The translations under genes were made by a program, and so were the position numbers. The notes below the pieces were generated by a model. It saw only the letters and a list, made by a program, of their open reading frames with translations. It was not told where the DNA came from and did no database searches. 64,000 nt of DNA from Pomphorhynchus laevis (lineage: Eukaryota; Acanthocephala; Palaeacanthocephala; Echinorhynchida; Pomphorhynchidae), in the NCBI GenBank assembly GCA_012934845.2, contig WNNJ02000308.1:1-64000 (forward strand), in the 5' to 3' direction. Shown one piece after another: positions 1-11,100 of the stretch (position 1 is its first letter; each line of letters opens with the position of its first letter).

Positions 1-87
1 TATATATTGTAATAATATTGTAATAATATATTTATATATATTTAATATATTCATAGTAATATATTTTATATATTTAATATATATAAC

Positions 88-135
88 TCGTCTTCAGGGC
101 CTGAAGAAGAGTTGAACTCGAAACGCGTTGGATAT
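88..135 (+). ncRNA. Hammerhead-like core upstream of Penelope-like RT fragment
   Basis: CTGAAGA (101-107) matches the hammerhead box CUGANGA. It is followed by a GAGT/ACTC hairpin and then GAAAC (120-124), which is the normal order for half of a hammerhead core. A short palindrome (CTTCAGG/CCTGAAG, 93-107) overlaps it. I could not find convincing stems I and III. Penelope-like elements are known to carry hammerheads with minimal stem III in their terminal repeats, and an RT fragment lies downstream at 564-1094, so this is probably the remnant of such a terminal motif. Confidence 0.45.
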
Positions 136-540
136 AATTTGAGACTAAACTCTGAATTATCCTGGCTATTAGTTTGATATTATCAAAAATATTTATCTTT
201 ATATGTTATAAAACTGAATCCGATATTGAATATGGATCCCATGAATCGATTATCAAATACTCCTTCATCTGTGTTCTATATGTTATTGTTATGTACAAAT
301 TACAGTTCAAAACAGTAGATGTAAACTACTGTTTTAAAATATACTTTACATGTTATTTAATATAGGGATCAAATAATAATTTTATAATTTTTAACATTAT
401 ATGAATTATAATTTACATAATTCATAAATTATATTAGAATATAATAATATTGTAATATATTATTGATATAATATATTGTAATATATTATTAATAATATAT
501 TGTAATAATATATTGTAATATATTATATATTATAATTTAA
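136..540. other. AT-rich stretch without recognisable gene
   Basis: Mostly A/T with TAATATAT-type simple sequence from about 420 to 560. One 63-codon open frame (174-365) shows no recognisable domain. It probably belongs to the decayed body of the Penelope-like element on either side. Confidence 0.5.
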
Positions 541-563
541 TATATTACATTATATTATATTAT

Positions 564-1094
564 ATTGAATTTGCTCATAACTGCGTAAAAAATAAATCTA
601 AATTATATAAAGATATGAAATATATGTTTCGATACATTGATGATATATGTGTATTTAATTCTAATAATTTTTATTCAATTAGTGAGCACATTTATCCAGA
701 AAGCCTTATTCTTAACAAAACCAATATTAATGATAAAGAAAGTGTATATCTAGATATGAACATTAAATTAACATTAACTAAAACTACTATTAATTTATAT
801 CGTAAAGATGACATATTTAAATTACAAGAAACATATTTTTGCATGAGCATTCATGCATACCATAATATAAAATATAATACATTAAATAATGAAATTTTAA
901 GAATTGCAACAATATGTAATGATATTGGCTTTCTTCAAAATCATTTAAATAATTTAATAAATACATATTTTAAACTAGGTTCTTATAAAAATAACATCAA
1001 GCAGAAAATAGTAAAATATATAAATCAACACAATAATATTAAAAATAAATTTAAACTCTTAAGTGGTAAATTTTTATGGATGGATAATAAATAA
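564..1094 (+). pseudogene. Penelope-like reverse transcriptase, C-terminal fragment
   Basis: The frame runs open from the end of an AT microsatellite to a stop at 1094; the first ATG is at 615. It starts with the catalytic palm motif F-R-Y-I-D-D-I, followed by I-Y-P-E-S-L, an L-N-K-T segment and Y-L-D-M-N-I, the order seen in an animal RT group with YIDD active sites that I associate with Penelope-like elements. The N-terminal RT motifs are missing, lost upstream in AT-rich sequence. The ORF end (S-G-K-F-L-W-M-D) runs directly into the structured 3' repeat at 1095-1460. Traces of the same ORF end also precede truncated copies at 2541-2600, 12960-13020 and 22085-22135, which shows that the repeat is this element's 3' end. 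The family assignment is tentative. Confidence 0.55.
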
Positions 1095-1460
1095 TATACT
1101 TTGTATTAGAATAAGATACTAGATAGTTTTATCAGAGGAAATACATCATTAGAATTTATTTGGCCCCGCTGCTATGTTGGGTTGAGTAATTAGGGGCCGA
1201 AACCTGATAGCATAGCAGTACCTCCTGATGATTTCTAATCCTTATTCTGATACATAATTTGGTATCTATTAGTCAATTCATAAAAATTGATTTTTATCTT
1301 TAATTTCAGTTTATAATTTATCTTGATATAAAATCTTATAACAATTATTTATTATTAATTAATTTTTTATTATTTAACTATTTAACTTTTATTTTGCATT
1401 ATTTTTAATTTGCAATATAAAATACGTAGACTCAGTGTGCTTATTTAATTATTAAGCCAT
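1095..1460 (+). repeat. Structured 3' repeat of the Penelope-like element, copy 1
   Basis: About 150 bp of imperfect palindrome bounded by inverted ends (GTATTAGAATAAG near 1098-1115 and CTTATTCTGATAC near 1242-1254), then about 200 bp of AT-rich tail ending in TACGTAGACTCAG. Inside are interleaved complementary segments: GGCCCC (1162-1167) with GGGGCC (1193-1198), and CTGCTATG (1169-1176) with CATAGCAG (1211-1218). The order A-B-A'-B' allows an H-type pseudoknot. GAAAC (1199-1203) and CTGATGA (1225-1231) also occur, the two hammerhead boxes in reversed order. Confidence 0.7.
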
Positions 1461-2033
1461 GAGTGTTTAATCACGATCTAAATATTTAAGTAAATATTTA
1501 ATTTGTTTAGTTTCTAAGCGTCTTTCTAAATCTTTTTTGTGATTGATAAAATTGCTAGTGACGATGGTTTTTATAAAACAAATGGCCTTTGTTCAATGAA
1601 GTACTTTTTCAGTTAGTCTAAAATACTGTAAAATAGTTATTTTTAATTAAAAGGGCTGTGAGTCATATTTGAATACGCAATTGTTGTCATTTAATTTTCA
1701 GTGTATTTTTAATTTTAATCTAATTTTGATCACTGCTGCTTGATTTCGGTTCGTGAATATCAATAGATCAGTGTATAGTTCATTATAATCGATAAACTGA
1801 TGCTATGTACAACTTTATTGCTTTTGAGCAAGACATTTATCGTATTTTATAATAACAACATCATCGCATTGTTTCCAATCAATATTTAAAATATTTATTT
1901 TAAATATTTATTTTTCAATATTTATATTTATTTTTCAATATTTATTTTTTTTCCATCTATATTTTTCAATGTATATTGCAACAACTTAATTATATTTAAT
2001 TAAGTTGAAAAAAATGAATTAGTTTTAATTTAG

Positions 2034-2175
2034 TTTACATTCTTCATCTATCCTGAGTACATTGAAACACTGTTTGAAAATTTCAAGCCGTTTCCGGAAT
2101 GCGTACTCAAAGAACAAATCACATCTATTGCAGTAAAAATCGGATTTCCGGTGAACGAAATATACATGGTTGAAG
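2034..2175 (+). CDS. ZMPSTE24: STE24 exon (residues before the HELGH exon)
   Basis: Acceptor TTTAG at 2029-2033; donor GAAG|GTGAAT at 2175/2176, phase 1. It encodes Y-P-E-Y-I-E-T-L-F then F-P-V-N-E-I-Y-M-V-E, colinear with human Y-A-D-Y-I-A-P-L-F and F-P-L-T-K-V-Y-V-V-E. It is too short and interrupted to be noticed as an ORF, but the homology and phase leave little doubt. Confidence 0.88.
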
Positions 2176-5100
2176 GTGAATGCGAAAAAATAAAAGATAT
2201 TTATAATTAGATCGGATAACTGAGTCTTTGTATTTTATACTATAAATACTATAAATAAAGATAATAAATAATTATATAACATTTTATACAATTTATATTT
2301 ATATCAAGTTAAAATTTAAAATTGAAATTTAAAATAAACGTCATTTTTATGAATTGACTAATAAATTACAAACAATGTATCAGAATAAGGATTAGAGGTC
2401 ATCAGGAGGAACTGCTATGTTATCACGTTTCAACCCCTATTCATCGACTCTACATAGCAGCGGGACCAAATACATGCTAATGACGTATTTCCTATGATAA
2501 AATTCTCTGGTGTATCTTATTCTAATACAAAGCATATTGTTTTGTATCAATCCATAAAAATTTTCCACTTGCGAGCTTTTAAATAAATCATATAAGATAA
2601 AATCTTATACTTTACATAAGATTTTATACAACTTATATTTATATAACGACAAAAGTTATAATTAACATTTAAAGTAAAATATATTAATATATATTTCTAT
2701 AATATTTTTATGTATTTATATATAAAAATATTATGTTTATATAATATTTCTATATATTTTTAATATCATATTAAAAGAAATCAGATCAAATAACTGATTC
2801 TAAAGTATTTTATACGAAACATAAATCAAAAATAAAGATAAATAATAAATAATTATAAAAGATTTTACAACTTATATTTATACCAAGTTAAACTTTAAAA
2901 TTAAATATAAAAGTCAATTGTTATAAATTGACTAATAAATAACAGACGTTGTATCAGAATAAGGATTATAGGTCATCAGAAGAAACTGCTGCTATGTTAT
3001 CAGGTTTCAGCCCCTATTCCTCTACCCAATATAGCAGCGGGACCAAATACATGCTAATGACGTATTTCCTCTTTTAAATTAAAATTATTATAATTACCTT
3101 TTTAATATTAGATTACGTAATGAGACTAGATAACTTTTCTAGGTTCATCTCATAACTTTTTAAAATACCGATACTCGATTGACATACCGATTGACTTTCA
3201 TTAAATAGTTTTTTTAAATTATTTGATTAATTAATACTGTCATAAAAAAATATAAAGTTATGTTTATTGCAGCAGTAGGTTCGAGTACAAGCGTTAAAAT
3301 AGTAGCATTTTTAAGTTTGCTATTTTTATAAGATAATTATTTAATCCAAAACGATCTTACAAAAATAGCAAACTTAAAAATGCTACTATTTTAACGCTTG
3401 GACTCGAACCGACTGTAACTTTATATTTTTTATGACAGTATTAATTAATCAAATAATTTAAAAAAACTATTTAATGAAAGTCAATTATAATTTAATAACA
3501 TAGTTTTATAAGGCGTTTTAATTTTGATGTTAAAAATGTAAACTTTTTTAGTTACGACATTTTATTGTTCGTGTGTGTAAAAAATATTTCTATCAATAGA
3601 AATTTTTTATTGTGTATTGTTTTAAATGCAAGATTATAATTCACAATGAGTTTTCATAGGTAATCAATATCATTGCATAACGTTTTTGCAGAATACCCGT
3701 GTTCCATGTCAATACCTAATTGTACCGTCATATTATATTACCCAATTCTAACTGTATTTGTTCTAATTACTCGACACTATGTGAACGAATTTCCAATATT
3801 TACTGCGATTAGAAATGAACTATCAAACAGCTTTTTTAAATATTCATTATTTAATAATATGACTAAATATAATTATTAAAAAATAAATATTAAAAATTAT
3901 ACTAAATATAATTATTAAAAATTATATTATTAATATATTTGAATTATTAATCTATGCTGAAGGTGCAGTGTTAAAATAAGTATCCAATGAGTTGATAATA
4001 AAAAAGCAATTAATAAATATAAATTTAATTTATTTTTTATTTCTAATAAATCAGTTAAAATTCAAGTTCATGACTTAAAGATTCTGCAATAAGTAGACTT
4101 CATAAAATGTCTTAATTAGCCTATTTTACTTGAAAAATAGAATTTTTAACCTGATATTCTATAAACGTGATCTCTAAAATGCTGAAAGACAGGTGCAAGA
4201 TTAAAATGGAATTTTAAATTTACTAAATACATTTAATAAAATGCTAATGCAATTTGCAATTAATTTAGATAATTATCATACATGTAGACAATAAATTTTG
4301 TTTAAAAATAACTGATTTTAATCCATTTTTCAATCCGGAATTTTGGAGAAAGATGGAATTTATTTCAATATTTTGCTACTAAAAAGGCGATATTTTTTCT
4401 TTTACATATGCAATTTGCCTGTTGGGGACTAGCGGTGGACTATCAAAGATTGATATTATTTCAAATGACGTCGTTGCATAATGTTTTATTTAATTTCTTT
4501 CATTTGGCCAAGTCGATAGACGCAGTGCCCTATTTTATATTTTGCCACTGAAAAGGTGATATTTTTTCTTTTACATATGCAATTTGCCTGTTGGGGACTA
4601 GCGATGGACTATCAAAGATTGATATTATTTCAAATGAAGTCGTTGCATAATGTTTTATTTAATTTCTTTCATTTGGCCAAGTCGAAAGACGCAGTGCCCT
4701 AATAAATTTCCTCTACATTATTATGATTATTATATTATTATGGTTATACAGTAATGTTTTAAATACTATTCATATTAATATAGAAAAATTAAATGTTTAT
4801 ACAAGTTTTCGTCACATTGGACGATTGATTGCAGATCTTGCACCTCGTATGCACCGTGAAACCATCTTGCAAAGGCCGATACTTAGCTTCGAACGAAGCT
4901 TCGCAATTTGTGTTTAATATGATGTACTTTTTTTCTGAGCTAGCATCCGAGCCATCCTCCTCAGTACAAAAAGAGGCTTCCTGGCCAGCGCCACCCATGC
5001 TTGAGAATATTACGGGTATGAATAATGCGTGCTCAATGATGGTAACTATCTCGAGGTATTTGCTCCTCTTTTCTATTGCTGTGGAACTCAAAGCATGCGT

Positions 5101-8100
5101 CAGTAGATTTGGCCATACCTGATGGTTCGAACGCGTTGAAAACGCATACATCTAGGAAAGTACGCATCGATCTGTCACCATACAACCCGGAACATTATAT
5201 ATCTAGCCTAGCATCGTCATCATGAGTTGTCGTAACATTCCGAAAAATGTACACTGCTATTGACAGTACTCAAGATAGGCTCAGTTTTAACGTTCGGACA
5301 TATCTCTGTCAATGGACGTGCCAGAATATCACGAACTATATCATGGCGCATTTATGGTAGCAGCCAAGTCTACAAGAGAATGAATGAGATATGGAAGTGA
5401 GCTCTCTCTCTATATTCACACAACCTTTGGACATCTTTTTGTAAAAGACCATATCTCGACTTGTTTGCATCACGGAATTCTTCACTACTTATTCGAGTGT
5501 CTAAGTCGTTTGTTGGGTATACAGAAAGCCAAGAGATGGTCCCTTCTTGACTAATTACTAGATTGACTTCTTTAGAGTCGCATCCGCAACTTGAAAGATT
5601 TCCGAATGCTCATTTTTATCGTGGAAAATTTTCGTCATCCGAATTTTCTACGGGATCATCCTCTGTTTTGGTTTAAGGTTGAAACCTACATATCCTTCTA
5701 AATAAGGTGCGCATAGCTTTTGCGAAGCTTCATATTCGAAAGCGGATGAACAAGTAGGATCTCTAATACCAATTCCACCGTTGCCATAGCTTAACTTTAA
5801 GATTCTTCATATAATATCATTTTCGACTACATCGATTCCAGCACATTCACGAAGGAAACTTTTCGCAGAAAATATAATAGGATCGAACCAATTATCCTGA
5901 CATTGATTTGAACGCTGCAAATGACTTCATTTGTGCTGAATAGATCGGACAAGCGCGGTGTATGCAATTTAGAGATCAAGATGACTGACGTCACAAAGGC
6001 GAGATATCGAATCAGATATCTCGGATACCTTTGTGCTTATAAAGCTCTCCATGAAGTCTGCGTTACCGATCTGTGCCCCCAGTACACAGATCGATACGTC
6101 ATTCTCTACAACTGGGACTAGTGCATCTTTAAATATTGATTGCAGATACGTAATATTGAGTCCATTTGAGTAAATTCTGCATTTGTTTGGATTGCCGTAG
6201 AAACCATATGCGAAACCTTGATCCTCAATTTGTTCGAGTATTTTCTTTATGATATGTGATGGGCTAACCACAGTACCATCATCTGCATACCAGTATTGAT
6301 AGACACTGAAATATTCCTTCTTTATATTGTTAATCAACGGGAGTGTTGCAGCAGCGAATGCGGCCATTGAAACACGTCATCTTGTGTGAAGCCTTCGAAC
6401 GACCACATAATTTCATTTCCTGTAGCAAGCATTGCCGGTTTATGATAGATATTCTTTAAGACTGTCGATAATGCAGGTCAGACTTTGTCAAGGTTGTGCA
6501 AGGCCACACCTCTATTTACACGGTTAAATGCGTTATCGGCATTGATAGCTAAGAGAACATAGCCTTTTTCCTTGCATAAAATATCGCGCACCCAGTGAAT
6601 TACACACTCGATGCCAGCGCGCTGACCCGCATAAAATCGGATTGTTCCGCAAATTTTTTGTAAGTGGGGTTGGGAAATTCGCAGAATTGATTTGGACATA
6701 ATCCTTTGCGATACGTCACAAATCCCAATAGGTCTGACGCCAGGGTTTTTGCTCAATTGAATGAGTCTGCTGTCTGTCAATGCTTTTAACGAATACTCGG
6801 AGATTTTTTGCGTTGCCATGTGTCTAGCAAAACTGGAAAGAGACTCTGCAAGGCGGTTAGACTCAGTACCGAATTCTGTTAACATCTGAAGCCGTGCTTG
6901 AGCATCTAGTTCTGATAAACCGGCACCGCCTTTTACTCTACTAGCATTCTCAATGATTCGATTGAAACTTAATTCATCAAACGCGAGTGAATGAAAATCT
7001 CCTTCTAAATACATTGGTTGAGACAAAAGTGCTTCCGGTCTGATATATGCTGCATGTGGATGTTTGTCTAGTAAGATTTCACGCACCGACTTACCCCCAA
7101 TGATAGTATCATATTCTAGAATGTTGACAACGTTAGGCGGAGTTTGTATAATCTTCACGGCTTCTGAGAGTTTACCGCCTAGAACTAGTTTACGGAATCT
7201 TCGAGGCCAATCATTGTATTTTACAGTGTGCGGTCGGCGTGCACTAAGTGAATGTAAATACCGAGCCTCAAGTATTAGGCTATTGAAGTCTTTAACATTC
7301 CAACTATGCATTCTCCGAGCTAAAAGCAACTTGAGTTGTTTGGGTCGATATTGGCTTGTTCGTTGTAGTATAAGGTGACTGATAACCATTGCCTCCATAA
7401 TTGACGAGCTGTTTGTAGATGATGATTCGTAAATTTGTGCCAAGATAAATACTAGCTAAAATTGTCTTGATTGTTAAATACTTAAATTCTAGATTTTAGT
7501 TCCAGATTTCAGTTCCAGATTTCAGTTCCATATTTCAGTTGACAAGGTTGTCGTCGACAACCATCGACGACATCTGCTCGCTACTTACAACTAACGACTT
7601 GCAGACTAACGGAGTTTAAACATTCTTGATTATAACTAACTAATTAACATTTTATTATGGCAAAGAGAAAGCTAACTAAAAATGTCGGCCAGCAACTCAA
7701 GTCCGTCAAGGAAGCTTACATCGAAAAGCAAATTGGATGCGACAACAATAACTGCAATGTTTGGACTCACGTTGTCATTCCTTTCACTGACGAGGACAAC
7801 GTTTTAAATCGGAATTTACTCTGCGGCTTACCTCGTAGGTAAGCTAATGAAGAATGACCACTCAAACGGTGGAGACGTTCTGAACGCTAACAAAACAGAT
7901 TTGTGCTCAATAAATAAACTTGATGATATCTCTCAGTCGACTCAGACCGCTGTTATACATGGAACATCAACAAACGACAACATATCTTCCAATCTATCGT
8001 CGTCATCCGTTTGCTTACTAACTCCTTCGTCATCTATGAAACCCGTTCTTGAAACTTCTCACACACACTCCTCCTTTAACTACGGATAAAACTTCCCTTA

Positions 8101-11100
8101 ATCTTCATCTTCCTAACAATGCAAACAGTAAAAGCCTTCATCTCGTACCTCATTTTTCCTATTCATCCCCACATCTAAATACATCTCATACTTCTTTCTT
8201 CTCTTCACGTACTCCTTACTCAACCTCTACCGTATCACTTCTCAATAATTTACATTCTTCCGTCAAAATTATCTCCAGTAACATCTCCATTCAACCTATT
8301 CAACAATCCACTTCTGTCACACATGCTCCAACCGTATCACCTATCAATAATTTACATCCTTCCGTCAAAATAATCTCCAGTAACATCTCCGATCAACCGA
8401 TTCAACACTCAACTCCTGTCAAACATGCTCCAAACTATCTTAAATCTTCACTTAGCACCCCTGTCATTTCCACTTCTGTCTGATCATCTGCCTTGACTCC
8501 TACCAGCTCTGTCCGTCCACCACTTCCACTAAATCGTTTTCCTATGCGCAGTCGCTGTATTATCATATCAAACTTAAAGCTTTCCGAATATGCTTCTCCT
8601 CAATGTCGCCTCGATGATGTATATGCTTTCATGTCTATCCTAGCAACCATTATTCCTGATGATAACCCATCGCTCTTTAATAATATCGCTCTTGTATCCT
8701 TTATTTGTTTAAACAAATCCATTAAATCCAATCATCTCAGTCCTCGATTCCTAAAAATCGTTTTCCGACATAGTTCACATGCCTCTTCGGTACTATCTCA
8801 ACGTTTTAAAATTCTTACCACTTCATCAACTTGTTGTATCTTTCCTGACCGCCCCCTTCTGATATTGCTCATCTTAATTTAGCTCGCATTGAGAAACATC
8901 GACGTGAAACGAGTGGCGAGTCATCCTTATCTATAGGTCAAATCAACGGAAATTTTCACGTTGTACACACAAGGCCAAAAATTCGATGGCGTCACATCTC
9001 TCTCCATCTGTCTTCGTCGCTAGTCGATCTCGCTCCTAAGCATACTTTTCGTCTTAGTCTATTCAACACATGCTCCATTCTTCATAAAGCTGATATGCTT
9101 CTCGATATCTTCGATCAATTATCTATCGATATTCTCTGCATTACCGAATCCTGGCATTGTGACTCCGACGATCTTGCTATTCGTCGTCTATGTCGCTCTG
9201 GTTGTTCTTTAGTCGAATTAGTTCGTCATATTGCCTCTCATGCATCTACTGCTTTTAACCATGGCGGTATAGTTGTCATTGCTCGTCACCCAATGTCTTT
9301 ACGTAAAATTAACGTTAACATCCGTTACACCTCATTCGAATTACTCATATGCAGATTATCAACTCCTTTCCCTCTGGAACTTGTGATTGTATACCGTCCA
9401 GGTTCAGTTGCCCCCTCACGTATCTTCTTTAACGACCTTGCAGATCTTATGTCTCACTGTTAATTGTCTTATAACCATTATTTTGTTCTTGGTGACTTTA
9501 TTATTCGTCTTGATCGCCTGGCTGGCTCTGACTAAATCACTTTAACTAATCTTTTTTCTGATTTTAACTATAAATTACTTTCAACAAGCCCAATTCATAT
9601 TCTCGGCGTGATCTCGACATCATTGCTGTTTCTAACTGCTACAATGACTATACATCCTTGTCAATTACTGATCTTGGTTTGTCCGATCATTTCCTTGTCA
9701 CTCTTACTCGTCCCCATCCTCCTTCTCCGTCCCCACTATTATACACACCAAATCGACCCTGAAAACTTCTCGATATCCCTATTCTCTGCACAGCCTTACT
9801 CAATTCTTCACTCTTTTCACTTCCTCTTAACTATCTCTCTCCCGATGATCTCTGCATTCTGTTTGATTCTGAACTTATGTCTATCATCAATAAACTTCTG
9901 CCTAGTCGACTCCGACGCTCTCAGCGCTTGCGCCATGCTCCCTGGTTCGATTCTGACTGTAGTCTTTCTAAGCGTCGACTCCGTCACTCTTTTCGTGTGT
10001 ATAATCGCTTTCTTAAACGTTCTCCCAACTCAATCCATCCAAATCTCCGTGATTCCTACTTTTCTCTACGCCGTTCACATCTTATTCTTATACGTACTAA
10101 ACGTACTATCTTTTGGCGAAATCAACTCGAGTCATCTTCCAACTCTAAATCTCATTGGAAAATCTTAAACTCAATTCTTTCACGATCATCTACTTGTAAT
10201 ATAAATCCTGATGAATTTTCTTCTTATCTACAAACTAAGCTATCTAATTTACTTTCTCTACTACCCGTAGCCCCCTTGTACCCACTCTTCTCTTTAAATA
10301 CTTCCCTCCCAGAACTATTCCACCTTCTTCCCGTTTCGTCTGATGAAGTTTCTTCGGTTCTGCTGTCATTACCTAATAAAACCTCTCCTTCTGACCCAAT
10401 TCCCAACTCACTTGCTTAAAAATATCTGCTCCTCTATCTCACCCTTCCTAACCACATTGTTCAACTCGTCCATCCGTAGCCGTACATTTCCTTCCATCTG
10501 GAAATGCGCCACTGTTCGTCCTCTCATCAAAAAGCAATCTCTCGACTCCTCACTACCATCTTCGTACCGTCCAATCTCACTTCACCCAACCCTCTCTAAA
10601 CTCCTTGAGCGTCTCGTTCTCAAGCAAGTTAATACATATCTCTTTTCCTCTAACTTGTTTCCTTTATTCCAAGCCGCTTTTCGCTCTAAGTCACTCTACT
10701 GAAATTGCCTGTCTTAAAGTTTATAATGACTTACTCATCTCGCGCGATCATAAATTATGTAGTGTCATAGTTTCTCTTAAACTATCGTCTGCTTTTGACA
10801 TCGTCGATCACTCGATTCTTTTACATCGCCTTCGTCATGATTATGGTTTCTCTTTACCCACTGTATCATGGTTATCTTCATATCTATCAAACCGTACATT
10901 TCGCGTCTATTCTAACTCTTCTCTCTCATATCCTTCATCCATCCCGACCGGTGTTCCACAAGGCTCCGTATTAGGCACTATGCTTTTCTCTCTTTTTCTC
11001 TGTGACTTGTCTTCGATTTCTCATAAATTTAACTTCCATGTTATGCAATATGCTGATGACATTCTCATCTATGCTCACGCACCTGCTTATCGTATTCATG

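Noticed and set aside
1160-1235. A complete hammerhead in the Penelope-like 3' repeat (GAAAC then CTGATGA)
   Set aside because: The arms UAGGGG/CCUCUA can pair, but only about 22 nt separate the boxes and no stem I hairpin can form, so a functional three-way junction is not supported.
3673-3879. 68-codon open frame as a gene
   Set aside because: No domain, no splice context, and chance open frames of this length are common in such sequence.
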